Positions 9,681 through 18,263 are shown, counted from the stretch's first letter. The stretch: DNA of 64,000 nt from Desulfomicrobium sp. ZS1 (GCF_024204645.1 NZ_CP100351.1:930001-994000), one strand, 5' to 3'. Translations and numbers: made by a program. Notes: generated by a model from the letters alone, not told the origin.

Positions 9681-11321
9681 ATGTCATCAGCTGCAAAAAA
9701 GCTCGTCAACTGGACACCCACCGACATCAAGGCGGACATGCTCGCCAAGTATCCGCCCAAGGTGGCCAGAAAGCGCGCCTCCCAGATCCTCATCAACGAG
9801 GCGCTCGGCAACGAAACGCCTGAAATAACGGCCAACGTGCGCACCATCCCCGGCATCATCACCATGCGCGGCTGCACCTACGCAGGTTGCAAGGGCGTTA
9901 TCCTCGGGCCCACCCGTGACATCGTCAACATCACCCACGGCCCCATCGGCTGCGGCTTCTATTCCTGGCTGACCCGCCGCAACCAGACCGACGCATCGGC
10001 CGAAGGCGCCGAGAACTTCATGCCGTATTGTTTTTCGACGGACATGCAGGACCAGGACATCATCTTCGGCGGCGAGAAGAAGCTCCAGGCCGCCATCCAG
10101 GAAGCCTACGACCTCTTCCATCCCAAGGCCATCGCGGTCTTCGCCACCTGTCCCGTCGGCCTCATCGGCGACGACATCCACGCCGTGGCGCGCAAGATGA
10201 AGGCCAAGTTCGGCGACTGCAACGTCTTTGCCTTCAGTTGCGAAGGGTACAAGGGCGTCAGCCAGTCCGCCGGCCACCACATCGCCAACAACAAGATCTT
10301 CAGCGAGGTGGTGGGCGAGAACGATGCCGAGAAGCCCGGCCAGTTCAAGATCAACCTTTTGGGCGAATACAACATCGGCGGCGACGGGTTCGAGATCGAC
10401 CGCATCCTCAAAAAATGCGGCATCACCAACATCTCCACCTTCTCCGGCAACTCGACCTACGATCAGTTCGCCTCAGCCCACAAGGCCGACCTGTCCGCGG
10501 TCATGTGCCACCGCTCCATCAACTACGTGGCCGACATGCTCGAAACCAAGTTCGGCATTCCGTGGATCAAAGTCAACTTCATCGGCGCCAAATCCACGGC
10601 CAAGTCCCTGCGCAAGATCGCCGAGTATTTCGGTGATCCGGGCCTGACCGCCCGTGTGGAAGAGGTCATCGCCGAGGAGATGCCCGCCGTGGACGCCGTC
10701 GTCAGCGACGTGCTGCCCCGCACCACGGGCAAGACGGCCATGCTCTTCGTCGGCGGCTCCCGCGCCCATCATTATCAGGACCTCTTTGCCGAGATGGGCA
10801 TGAAGACCGTGGCCGCAGGTTACGAGTTCGCCCACCGCGACGACTATGAAGGCCGCCACGTCATCCCGAATTTGAAGGTCGACGCCGACAGCCGCAACAT
10901 CGAGGAAATCGAGGTCGAGGCGGACGAGAAGCGTTACGCCCCGCGCAAGACCTCCGAAGAGATGGCCAGGCTCGAAGCCGCCGGTCTGAAGTTCAAGGAA
11001 TACGACGGCCTGATCCCGGACATGGACCACCGGACCCTCGTTGTCGATGACCTGAATCAATACGAAGCCGAAAAACTGGTCGAAATCATGAGGCCCGATG
11101 TTTTCTGCGCAGGCATCAAGGAAAAGTTCTCCATCCAGAAGCTGGGCATCCCCATGAAGCAGCTGCACAGCTACGATTCCGGCGGACCCTATGCGGGCTT
11201 TCAGGGTGCGGTCAATTTCTATCACGAAATCGACCGCCTCGTGAACAGCAGGGTCTGGAGCTACATGAAGGCCCCCTGGCAGGAAACCCCGGAACTCTCC
11301 GCTACGTACGTCTGGGAATAA
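9681..11321 (+). CDS. nifD: Nitrogenase molybdenum-iron protein alpha chain
   Basis: This subunit holds FeMo-cofactor and half of the P-cluster. P-cluster ligands are visible in RGCTYAGCKGV (Cys65) and GPIGCGFYSW (Cys91), with the third Cys in ATCPVGLIGDD. Cofactor ligands are Cys276 (AVMCHRSINY) and His496 (QLHSYDSGGPY). The His is about 54 positions later than in Azotobacter NifD, so there is an insertion of about 50 residues, typical of the methanogen/clostridial/Desulfovibrio lineage. The start is the ATG behind AAGGAG; an in-frame TTG at 9651 is ignored. The 546-residue product ends 12 bases before nifK. Confidence 0.97.
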   Translation: MSSAAKKLVNWTPTDIKADMLAKYPPKVARKRASQILINEALGNETPEITANVRTIPGIITMRGCTYAGCKGVILGPTRDIVNITHGPIGCGFYSWLTRRNQTDASAEGAENFMPYCFSTDMQDQDIIFGGEKKLQAAIQEAYDLFHPKAIAVFATCPVGLIGDDIHAVARKMKAKFGDCNVFAFSCEGYKGVSQSAGHHIANNKIFSEVVGENDAEKPGQFKINLLGEYNIGGDGFEIDRILKKCGITNISTFSGNSTYDQFASAHKADLSAVMCHRSINYVADMLETKFGIPWIKVNFIGAKSTAKSLRKIAEYFGDPGLTARVEEVIAEEMPAVDAVVSDVLPRTTGKTAMLFVGGSRAHHYQDLFAEMGMKTVAAGYEFAHRDDYEGRHVIPNLKVDADSRNIEEIEVEADEKRYAPRKTSEEMARLEAAGLKFKEYDGLIPDMDHRTLVVDDLNQYEAEKLVEIMRPDVFCAGIKEKFSIQKLGIPMKQLHSYDSGGPYAGFQGAVNFYHEIDRLVNSRVWSYMKAPWQETPELSATYVWE

Positions 11322-11333
11322 GAGGAAAAAATC

Positions 11334-12710
11334 ATGCTACTTCGACACACCCCCACTGAAATAAAGGACCGCAGCGCCTTGACCATCAATCCGGCCAAGA
11401 CCTGCCAGCCCATCGGGGCCATGTACGCGGCGCTGGGCATTCACGGCTGCCTGCCGCACTCCCATGGCTCCCAGGGCTGCTGCGCCTACCATCGCAGCGC
11501 CCTGACCCGGCATTACAAGGAACCCGTCTCGGCGGCGACCAGCTCTTTTACCGAAGGCGCCTCGGTCTTCGGCGGCGGCGCGAACCTGGTCACGGCCATC
11601 GAGAACATCTTCACGGTCTATGAGCCTGACGTCATCGCCGTGCACACCACCTGCCTGTCCGAGACCATCGGCGACGATCTGCCCCAGATGACCGATAAGG
11701 CCAAAAAGACCGGCAAAGTGCCGGAAGGCAAGCACGTCATCTACGCCAATACCCCCAGCTACGTCGGTTCCCACGTCACGGGTTTCTCCAACATGGTCAA
11801 GGGGATGGCCAAGGGCTTTGCCGTAAACACCGGCAGGAAGAACGGCCGCGTGAACATCATCCCCGGTTGGGTCGAACCTTCCGACATGGAAGAAGTGAAA
11901 CGTTTGGCGACCCTCATGGGCCTTGATATCATCCTCTTCCCCGACACCTCCGGCGTCTTGAACGGCGCGCTGACCGGCGAGTACAAGATGTTCCCCGATG
12001 GTGGCACCCCGGTCGCGGACCTCGTGGCCGCAGGCGACGCCATCGGCACCCTGGCCCTGGGCGAATGGTGCTCGGCCGATGCGGCGCGCTGGCTCGACAC
12101 CCAGTGCAAGGTGCCCTGCACGGTGCTGGACATGCCTTTTGGCCTCAAAGCCACGGACCGCTTCATCGACACCCTGCGCAAGGTGGCGGGGGTGAGCGTG
12201 CCCGACACCGTCGCCTTCGAGCGCGGCCAGCTCGTGGACCTCATCTCCGACATGCACCAGTACTTCTACGGCAAGAAGGTGGCCCTGGTCGGCGACCCTG
12301 ATCAGGTCATCGCCCTGACCGAATTTCTGGTTTCGCTGGACATGAAGCCCGTGCACATCGTTACCGGAACCCCCGGCAACAAGTTCGAGAAGCGCATCGA
12401 CGAGATCACGGGCGAGGCCGGCTACAAGGCCAACGTGAAAGCGGGTGGGGACATGTTTCTGCTGCACCAGTGGATCAAGAACGAGCCCGTCGATCTCATC
12501 ATCGGCAACACCTACTGCAAGTACATCGCCCGCGACGAGGACATCCCGCTGCTGCGTTTCGGCTTTCCCATCCTCGACCGCGTCGGCCACCAGTACTTCC
12601 CGACCGTCGGCTACAAGGGCGGGCTGCATATGCTGACCAGGATTCTGGACCTGATCCTGACCCGCGCGGATCGCGACGCAAGCGAAGAGAAATTCGAACT
12701 CGTCTACTGA
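11334..12710 (+). CDS. nifK: Nitrogenase molybdenum-iron protein beta chain
   Basis: NifK pairs with NifD and supplies the other P-cluster ligands: Cys in the N-terminal KTCQPIGAMYA, in GSQGCCAYHRSAL and in HTTCLSETIGDD. The C-terminal FGFPILDRVGHQYFPTVGYKG is a NifK hallmark. At 458 residues it is shorter than the 520-residue Azotobacter type because it lacks the long N-terminal arm, as in cluster III enzymes. The ribosome site AGAGGAAA precedes the ATG. A 9-bp GC-rich hairpin follows the stop codon. Confidence 0.97.
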   Translation: MLLRHTPTEIKDRSALTINPAKTCQPIGAMYAALGIHGCLPHSHGSQGCCAYHRSALTRHYKEPVSAATSSFTEGASVFGGGANLVTAIENIFTVYEPDVIAVHTTCLSETIGDDLPQMTDKAKKTGKVPEGKHVIYANTPSYVGSHVTGFSNMVKGMAKGFAVNTGRKNGRVNIIPGWVEPSDMEEVKRLATLMGLDIILFPDTSGVLNGALTGEYKMFPDGGTPVADLVAAGDAIGTLALGEWCSADAARWLDTQCKVPCTVLDMPFGLKATDRFIDTLRKVAGVSVPDTVAFERGQLVDLISDMHQYFYGKKVALVGDPDQVIALTEFLVSLDMKPVHIVTGTPGNKFEKRIDEITGEAGYKANVKAGGDMFLLHQWIKNEPVDLIIGNTYCKYIARDEDIPLLRFGFPILDRVGHQYFPTVGYKGGLHMLTRILDLILTRADRDASEEKFELVY

Positions 12711-12716
12711 TTGCCC

Positions 12717-12739
12717 GGCGGCGGGGCTTTCCCGCCGCC
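12717..12739 (+). terminator. GC hairpin after nifK without T-tract
   Basis: GGCGGCGGG and CCCGCCGCC form a perfect 9-bp stem around the loop GCTTT. No run of T follows, so full termination is unlikely. It sits between nifK and the low-demand cofactor genes and is better read as an mRNA stabiliser or partial attenuator that keeps nifHDK transcript levels high. Confidence 0.5.
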
Positions 12740-12756
12740 TCTTCCAGGAGCCTGAT

Positions 12757-13104
12757 ATGACTCTCGCACCTCCTCAAGGATTTCGCCCCCTGGTGGCAGT
12801 GGCCAGCAGCACGGGTTCGACCGTGGACACGCACCTCGGCCAGGCCCGGGAATTTCGGATCTACGGCTGCGACGAAGGCACCGTCGGGTTGATCGGCACC
12901 CGGCCCGCGCCCGCACCGGGCGGCGGGGACATCCGCTGGGAAGGACTGGCCGAAGTTCTTTCGGACTGCGCGTACCTGTTGGTCGCCAGCGTGGGGCGCA
13001 AACCCCTCGAAATTCTGGCCTCCAAGGGTGTGACGGTCATCGAGGCCGAAGGGTGGGTGCAGAGCCTAGTGCGTCAGCTCTATGGTCTGGCTGACTCGAA
13101 TTAA
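12757..13104 (+). CDS. NifX/NifB C-terminal-like FeMo-co precursor binding protein
   Basis: The 115-residue protein is a single DiNase_FeMo-co (NifX/NafY) fold: LVAVASSTGSTVDTHLGQAREFRIYG at the start is the diagnostic strand-loop-His segment. The RWEGLAEVLSDCAYLLVASVGRKPLEIL stretch closely resembles the C-terminal domain of the NifB encoded 4 kb downstream (RWHKLAEVLHDC..LVLAEAVGKQPLQVL). It probably carries NifB-co or a later cofactor intermediate to NifEN. AGGAG lies before the ATG. It could be named nifX, but the closeness to the NifB tail makes a NifB-derived duplicate equally likely. Confidence 0.8.
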   Translation: MTLAPPQGFRPLVAVASSTGSTVDTHLGQAREFRIYGCDEGTVGLIGTRPAPAPGGGDIRWEGLAEVLSDCAYLLVASVGRKPLEILASKGVTVIEAEGWVQSLVRQLYGLADSN

Positions 13105-13131
13105 CATTATTTCAATATGCTGGAGAAGAAA

Positions 13132-13434
13132 ATGGCCATTCCTGAAAGACAGATTCTGGTGTGTCAGAGCTTTCGCGTCGGCGGCGACCCCAAGGGCGTG
13201 TGCTTCAAACAGACCGACGGCTTTCTGCAATACCTCGAAGAAGAGATCCTGGCCCGGGGTCTCGATATTCTGATCACGGCCACGGGCTGCATGAAGCTGT
13301 GCGAAAAGGGCCCGGTCATGGTTGTCCAGCCTGACAACTGGTGGTTCGGAGGCGTTGGCAGCGAAGAAGCCATCGACGCCATCCTGGACGGCATCGAGGC
13401 CGGCGAGCCCTGCGCCGAATACCTGATCGCGTAA
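13132..13434 (+). CDS. Thioredoxin-like [2Fe-2S] ferredoxin
   Basis: This small (100 residues) ferredoxin belongs to the thioredoxin-fold type known from Clostridium pasteurianum and from Azotobacter (Shethna protein I). Cluster ligands are two Cys near the N-terminus (ILVCQSFRVGGDPKGVC) and the pair TGCMKLCEKGP; the family WFGG segment (NWWFGGV) follows. Members in nif clusters are thought to interact with the nitrogenase components or cofactor assembly. The start is the ATG behind GGAG with a six-base gap; an earlier in-frame ATG at 13117 lacks a site. It lies between the NifX-like gene and the GNAT-NifE frame, so it is part of the nif operon. Confidence 0.87.
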   Translation: MAIPERQILVCQSFRVGGDPKGVCFKQTDGFLQYLEEEILARGLDILITATGCMKLCEKGPVMVVQPDNWWFGGVGSEEAIDAILDGIEAGEPCAEYLIA

Positions 13435-13458
13435 CCTCAATTTCGCGTGGAGACGTTC

Positions 13459-15324
13459 ATGCCCATCACCATCCGACACGCCCGGACTGACGACATTGCT
13501 CCCATGGCAGGCCTGCTTGGACAGCTCTTTGCCATCGAAGCCGATTTCGCGGCCGACGGGCAGGCGCAGAGGCGCGGGTTGTCGCTTCTCCTTCGCGCGG
13601 GAGCTTGCCTTCTGGTGGCCGACGAAGATGGCGCGGTGGTGGGCATGATCTCCGTCCAGACGTTGATCTCTACGGCCGAGGGCGGCCTGGTCGGTCTACT
13701 GGAGGATCTGGTGGTGGACGAAGGCTGCCGAGGGCGTGGCATCGGGAGCCGGTTGCTGCATGCCGCCCTGGCCTGGGCCCGGGAGCAGGGGCTGACCCGA
13801 GTGCAGCTTTTGGCCGACAAAAACAACGCCAACGCTCTGCGATTTTATGTCGAACACAGTTTTCAAAAGACGCAGCTCGTCTGCCTGCGCATTTCTTACT
13901 CATCCGCCCCGGCGGTCGCATATCAGGAGCACACCATGAACAAGACCATACTTGAAGAACGGAAAAGCCAGATGCACCGCATCGGCGAAGAGCCCTTCGC
14001 CATGGCCTGCAACCGTCCCAGCCTGGCTGGCGCGGTCAGTCAGCGGGCCTGCGTGTTTTGCGGTTCACGGGTGGTGCTCTACCCCATCGCCGACGCCCTG
14101 CATCTCGTGCACGGGCCCATCGGCTGCGCCACCTACACCTGGGACATCCGGGGCGCCATCTCCTCGGGTCCGCAACTGCATCGCCTCAGCTTTTCCACGG
14201 ATCTGCAGGAAATGGACGTCATCTTCGGCGGCGAGAAGAAGCTCGAAGCATCCCTGCGCGAACTCATAGGTCTGCACAGTCCCAAGGCCGCCTTTGTCTA
14301 TTCGACCTGCATCGTCGGTCTCATCGGCGACGACATGGAGGCCGTGTGCCGTCGCGTCTCCGCCGACACGGGCATAACCGTCCTGCCGGTCATGAGCGAA
14401 GGCTTCAAAGGCAACAAGCGCGAAGGCTACGCCGCCGCCTGCAAGGCCATGTTCCGGCTGGTCGGCACGGGCGACACGGCGGGCATCTCGCCCATGAGCG
14501 TGAACATCCTGGGAGACTTCAACCTGGCGGGTGAGACATGGATCGTGCGCGAATATTTCAAGAAGATGGGAGTGGAGGCCGTGGCCAACATCACCGGCGA
14601 CGGGCGGGTGGACGACATCCGGCGCTGTCACGGCGCGGCGCTCAATCTGGTGCAGTGCTCCGGGGCGACCATGGAGCTCGCGAGGATGATGGAGGAAAAA
14701 TACGGCATTCCCTACCAGCGGGTATCCTACCTTGGCGTGGAGGACATGGCCGATTCCCTCTACAAGGTGGCCGATTTTTTTGCCGACAAGGACCCGCAGA
14801 TAAAGGCCAAGACCGTGGCCCTGGTACGCGAGGAACTCTCCGTGCTGATGCCGAAGCTGGCCGAGCTGCGTCGCGATCTCGAAGGCAAGAAGGTGGCCAT
14901 GTATGTGGGCGGGTCCTTCAAGGCGTTTTCGCTGATCAAGGCCTTCCGGCACCTCGGGATGCGGGTCGTGGTCGTCGGCTCCCAGACCGGAACGGAAGAG
15001 GACTACAAGGAGCTGGCCGCCATCTCCGACCCCGGGACCATCATCGTCGATGACGCCAACCCCCTCGAACTGGCCCAGTTCATCAAAGAGAAGGATGTGG
15101 ACGTGTTCGTCGGCGGGGTCAAGGAGCGGCCCATCGCGTACAAGCTGGGGGTGGGGTTTTGCGACCACAACCACGAGCGCAAGATCGCGCTGGAAGGCTT
15201 TGTCGGCATGTATAATTTTGCAAAAGAAATCCACGCCTCGGTCATGAGTCCGGTCTGGAAGTTCATGCCCCGGCGCGCTGCCGGTCGCGTGACCTGCACC
15301 ACCAAGGAGGCCGTCAATGGCTAA
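13459..15324 (+). CDS. GNAT acetyltransferase continuous in frame with NifE
   Basis: A single uninterrupted reading frame of 621 codons starts at an ATG with GGAGA five bases before it. Residues 1-155 are a GNAT N-acetyltransferase (IRHARTDDIAPMAGLLGQLF at the start, acetyl-CoA motif VDEGCRGRGIGSRLL, then NALRFYVEHSFQKT). A 12-residue stretch follows (SSAPAVAYQEHT) and then full-length NifE. There is no stop codon between the two. That stretch is encoded by what looks like an ordinary spacer carrying AGGAG just before the NifE ATG. Either a fusion protein is made, or both a fusion and a free NifE, or a stop codon has been lost by mutation or sequencing error. No substrate for the GNAT part is evident. 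Confidence 0.75.
   Translation: MPITIRHARTDDIAPMAGLLGQLFAIEADFAADGQAQRRGLSLLLRAGACLLVADEDGAVVGMISVQTLISTAEGGLVGLLEDLVVDEGCRGRGIGSRLLHAALAWAREQGLTRVQLLADKNNANALRFYVEHSFQKTQLVCLRISYSSAPAVAYQEHTMNKTILEERKSQMHRIGEEPFAMACNRPSLAGAVSQRACVFCGSRVVLYPIADALHLVHGPIGCATYTWDIRGAISSGPQLHRLSFSTDLQEMDVIFGGEKKLEASLRELIGLHSPKAAFVYSTCIVGLIGDDMEAVCRRVSADTGITVLPVMSEGFKGNKREGYAAACKAMFRLVGTGDTAGISPMSVNILGDFNLAGETWIVREYFKKMGVEAVANITGDGRVDDIRRCHGAALNLVQCSGATMELARMMEEKYGIPYQRVSYLGVEDMADSLYKVADFFADKDPQIKAKTVALVREELSVLMPKLAELRRDLEGKKVAMYVGGSFKAFSLIKAFRHLGMRVVVVGSQTGTEEDYKELAAISDPGTIIVDDANPLELAQFIKEKDVDVFVGGVKERPIAYKLGVGFCDHNHERKIALEGFVGMYNFAKEIHASVMSPVWKFMPRRAAGRVTCTTKEAVNG
13936..15324 (+). CDS. nifE: NifE, FeMo-cofactor scaffold subunit (internal start)
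   Basis: Read from the internal ATG with AGGAG six bases before it, this is a normal 462-residue NifE. NifEN is the scaffold on which NifB-co matures to FeMo-cofactor. Motifs: RACVFCGSRVVLYPI and GPIGCATYTWD (cluster Cys), YSTCIVGLIGDD, and NLVQCSGATMELARMMEEKYG where NifD has its cofactor Cys. It lacks the NifD His motif, as expected. It overlaps nifN by eight bases, so the two subunits are translationally coupled. See the fused frame starting at 13459 for the alternative product. Confidence 0.92.
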   Translation: MNKTILEERKSQMHRIGEEPFAMACNRPSLAGAVSQRACVFCGSRVVLYPIADALHLVHGPIGCATYTWDIRGAISSGPQLHRLSFSTDLQEMDVIFGGEKKLEASLRELIGLHSPKAAFVYSTCIVGLIGDDMEAVCRRVSADTGITVLPVMSEGFKGNKREGYAAACKAMFRLVGTGDTAGISPMSVNILGDFNLAGETWIVREYFKKMGVEAVANITGDGRVDDIRRCHGAALNLVQCSGATMELARMMEEKYGIPYQRVSYLGVEDMADSLYKVADFFADKDPQIKAKTVALVREELSVLMPKLAELRRDLEGKKVAMYVGGSFKAFSLIKAFRHLGMRVVVVGSQTGTEEDYKELAAISDPGTIIVDDANPLELAQFIKEKDVDVFVGGVKERPIAYKLGVGFCDHNHERKIALEGFVGMYNFAKEIHASVMSPVWKFMPRRAAGRVTCTTKEAVNG

Positions 15325-16669
15325 TACCTACGTTTCCACCACCAATGCCTGCAAGATGTGCACGCCCATGGGCGCGGCCCTGGTCTTCAAGGGCATCGAA
15401 AACGCTGTTCCCTTTCTGCACGGCTCCCAGGGCTGCGCGACCTACATGCGCCGCTACATCATCAGCCACTATCGCGAGCCCGTGGACATCGCCTCCTCGG
15501 CCCTGGGCGAGAAGAGCGCTGTGTACGGCGGCGGGCCGAACCTCAAGAAAGGCATTTTGAATGTCATGCGCAAGTACGACGTGGACCTGGTCGGCGTGGC
15601 CACGACCTGCCTGACCGAGACCATCGGCGATGACGTTGGTCGCTATCTCTACGAATTTCGTGAGGAATTTTCCGATCTGCCGCTGCCTGAGCTGGTTCAT
15701 GTGGCCACGCCCAGCTACTCGGGCACGCACATGGAAGGCTGGCACGCGGCCGTGCGCTCCCTGGCCGATCAGGTGGTCAAGGACAAGGCCCCGGACCACG
15801 GCGGAGTGAACCTGCTGCCCGGCTTCCTGTCCCCGGCGGACTATCGATATCTCGGCTCTTTGGGCGAGAGGGCGGGCGTGCGCTTCACCATGCTCCCGGA
15901 CCTCTCCCGGACCATGGATGGCGTGATCTGGGACGATTACCATTCCCTGCCCGACGGCGGGACGCCCGTGGCCGAGATCCGGGCCATGGGCGGGGCGGCC
16001 GGAAGCATCGAGTTTGGCATGTCCGGTGGACTGGCGGAATCCGCTTCCGGGGTTCTGGAGCGCAAGTTCGGCGTCCCGGCCCGCAAGACCATGATTCCCA
16101 TTGGCCTCAGGGCCACGGACAGGTTCATGGATACTTTGAGCGAACTTACGGGCTGCGACATGCCCGAACAGGACGCCTTTGATCGGGGTCGTCTGCTGGA
16201 CGCCATGGTCGACGGACACAAGTACATTTTCGGCAAGCGGGCCGTGGTTTATGGCGAGGAGGATTTCGTGATCGCGATGTGCTCCTTCCTGGGCGAGATC
16301 GGCATCCAGCCCGTCCTGGCCGCCACGGGCACCCAGAGCGACCGCTTCGGCAAGGCCCTGATCGAAGCTCTGGGCGATGTCTGCCAGGCCATGCCGGTCA
16401 TCAGAAGCGGCGCCGATTTCAAGGACATCGAGGAAGAGGCGGCCGAGCTCGCTCCCGATCTGCTGGTCGGGCACAGCAAGGGCTACAAGCTGGCCCGCGC
16501 GGCGAATATCCCGCTCATCCGGGTCGGCTTTCCCCTCCACGACCGCTTCGGCGGTCAGCGCATCCTGCATGTCGGTTACGAAGGGGCGCTCGCGCTCTAC
16601 GACATGCTGGTCAACGCCGTTCTGGAGAAGAGCCAGGATGAGTGTCCGGTTGGGTATGGGTATTTGTAG
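15317..16669 (+). CDS. nifN: NifN, FeMo-cofactor scaffold subunit
   Basis: The 450-residue partner of NifE starts ATG inside the end of nifE (8-base overlap). It has the NifK-like N-terminal cluster ligands (NACKMCTPMGAALVFKG and HGSQGCATYMRRY), TTCLTETIGDDV and the C-terminal RVGFPLHDRFGGQRILHVGYEG. NifN lacks one of the P-cluster ligand sites found in NifK, consistent with a 4Fe-4S scaffold cluster at the NifEN interface. The preceding GGAGG (CAAGGAGGCCGTCA) is the ribosome site. A 308-base gap with dispersed repeats separates it from nifB. Confidence 0.94.
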   Translation: MANTYVSTTNACKMCTPMGAALVFKGIENAVPFLHGSQGCATYMRRYIISHYREPVDIASSALGEKSAVYGGGPNLKKGILNVMRKYDVDLVGVATTCLTETIGDDVGRYLYEFREEFSDLPLPELVHVATPSYSGTHMEGWHAAVRSLADQVVKDKAPDHGGVNLLPGFLSPADYRYLGSLGERAGVRFTMLPDLSRTMDGVIWDDYHSLPDGGTPVAEIRAMGGAAGSIEFGMSGGLAESASGVLERKFGVPARKTMIPIGLRATDRFMDTLSELTGCDMPEQDAFDRGRLLDAMVDGHKYIFGKRAVVYGEEDFVIAMCSFLGEIGIQPVLAATGTQSDRFGKALIEALGDVCQAMPVIRSGADFKDIEEEAAELAPDLLVGHSKGYKLARAANIPLIRVGFPLHDRFGGQRILHVGYEGALALYDMLVNAVLEKSQDECPVGYGYL

Positions 16670-16700
16670 GCGGGTTATTTTGAACTGCCGGGATTGACAG

Positions 16701-16926
16701 GCATGGATTTACCCTGACGGGCACGAGCACGCCTTCGCGGGAATGACATCGGGGTGAAGCGCAATGCGCATGAATCAATATGAATTGAAAGGCATGGATC
16801 CCCGCCTTCGCGGGGATGACATCGGGGCGAAGCACAACGTGCGCGCAATGATCGGGGATTTGCCGAGGGAACAGGCACAGCCTGCCGCATCTTGTCCGCG
16901 TCATTCCCGCGAAGGCGGGAATCCAT
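16701..16926. repeat. Three copies of a GC-rich REP-like palindrome
   Basis: Two direct copies (about 16701-16755 and 16792-16825) share CATGGAT, then GCCTTCGCGGG, then ATGACATCGGGG and an AAGC tail. A third copy at 16900-16926 is inverted (CATTCCCGCGAAGGCGGGAA). Each core can fold into a CCCGC/GCGGG hairpin. This is the widespread intergenic type of proteobacterial REP element. It fills most of the gap 16670-16977, which otherwise holds only a small ATGCGTC/GACGCAT hairpin (16940-16956) and the nifB ribosome site. No sigma-54 promoter is seen here. Confidence 0.75.
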
Positions 16927-16977
16927 CTTCGGCTTTCATATGCGTCTCAGACGCATCAACATACAAGGGAGGACGCC

Positions 16978-18234
16978 ATGTCCAAAGCAAAAGATAGATC
17001 ACAGCATCCCTGTTTCAATAAGAGTTCCTCCGGTTCCTGCGGGCGGGTGCATCTGCCCGTGGCTCCGGGCTGCAATATCCAGTGCAACTACTGCAACCGC
17101 AAGTACGACTGCGTGAACGAGTCCCGCCCCGGCGTGACCAGCGCCATCCTGCCTCCGGACAGGGCGGTGGAGTATCTGGACGAGGTCCTCAAAAAAGAGC
17201 CGCGCATCACCGTGGTCGGCATCGCCGGACCCGGCGATCCCATGGCCGAGGCGAAGCGCACCCTTGAAACCATTGAGCGGATCAACGCCAAATATCCGAA
17301 CATGCTCTACTGCCTGTCCTCCAACGGGCTGGCCCTGCCCGAACACGTGGATCGTCTGGCCGAGCTGGGCGTGACCCATGTCACCGTGACCATGAACGCC
17401 GTGGACCCCGAGATCGGGGCCAAGATCTATTCCTGGGTGCGGGTCGGCAAGGTGGTCTATCGGGGCGTGGAAGGGGCGAAGATCCTGCTCGAACGTCAGC
17501 TCGAATCCATCCGCCTCTTGAAAGCCAAAGGCATCACCGTGAAGGTGAACAGCATCATCATCCCCGGCGTGAACGATCATCATTTGATCGAGGTAGCCAA
17601 GGTCGCAGCTAGCCTGGGCGCGGACATCCAGAATCTCATCCCGTTGCACCCGACGGCGGACACCCCTTTTGCCGAGATGGAGGAGCCTTCCAAGGAACTC
17701 ATCCACGAGCTACGGGCCAAAGGCGGCGAGCTCGTGCCGCAGATGACCCATTGCAAACGCTGCCGGGCCGATGCCGTGGGCCTCTTGTGTTCGGACCGCT
17801 CCAGCGAACTGATCACGACTCTGAACAACCTGGCCTGCGGGTCCAAAGCGGGAGCCAATCCTTACGTGGCGGTGGCCACGCGTGAAGGCATGCTCGTCAA
17901 TATGCACCTGGGCGAGGCCTTAAACTTTCAGATCTGGGCGCCGCAGGGCAAGAGCGCGCGCATGATCGAGGAGCGGCAGGCGCCGGAAGTGGGCTGTGGG
18001 CCTGAACGCTGGCATAAGCTTGCCGAAGTCCTGCATGACTGTTCCCTGGTCCTGGCCGAAGCGGTCGGAAAACAGCCCCTGCAGGTTTTGGGCGAACATG
18101 GCATTACAGTGCTTGAATGCACTGGGCTCATCGCCGACATTGTGACGGAACATTATCAGGGGGGAGACGTCATGCGGTACAAGATCCGCACCCACAAGGC
18201 CGGTTGCGCAGGTATGGGGGGCGGCTGCGGCTGA
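16978..18234 (+). CDS. nifB: NifB, radical SAM FeMo-co core synthase
   Basis: NifB fuses two 4Fe-4S clusters and inserts carbide to make NifB-co. The 418-residue protein has the radical-SAM motif Cys32-x3-Cys36-x2-Cys39 (CNIQCNYC), the GIAGPGDPMA segment and further Cys near residues 260 and 275 (HCKRCRADAVGLLC). A C-terminal NifX-type domain (about 295-400) is fused to it, as in many bacteria. The final residues HKAGCAGMGGGCG are Cys/Gly-rich. The start has GGGAGG eight bases before the ATG. A good intrinsic terminator follows at 18264, ending the nif region. Confidence 0.97.
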   Translation: MSKAKDRSQHPCFNKSSSGSCGRVHLPVAPGCNIQCNYCNRKYDCVNESRPGVTSAILPPDRAVEYLDEVLKKEPRITVVGIAGPGDPMAEAKRTLETIERINAKYPNMLYCLSSNGLALPEHVDRLAELGVTHVTVTMNAVDPEIGAKIYSWVRVGKVVYRGVEGAKILLERQLESIRLLKAKGITVKVNSIIIPGVNDHHLIEVAKVAASLGADIQNLIPLHPTADTPFAEMEEPSKELIHELRAKGGELVPQMTHCKRCRADAVGLLCSDRSSELITTLNNLACGSKAGANPYVAVATREGMLVNMHLGEALNFQIWAPQGKSARMIEERQAPEVGCGPERWHKLAEVLHDCSLVLAEAVGKQPLQVLGEHGITVLECTGLIADIVTEHYQGGDVMRYKIRTHKAGCAGMGGGCG

Positions 18235-18263
18235 GTGAAGTTTTTGAGATACGTGAACGCTAT

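Noticed and set aside
11337-12629. 430-codon minus-strand frame in nifK
   Set aside because: Mirror of conserved NifK codons, no independent support.
16701-16926. CRISPR-like repeats
   Set aside because: Copies are not evenly spaced, one is inverted, and each is itself palindromic, so they are REP-like.
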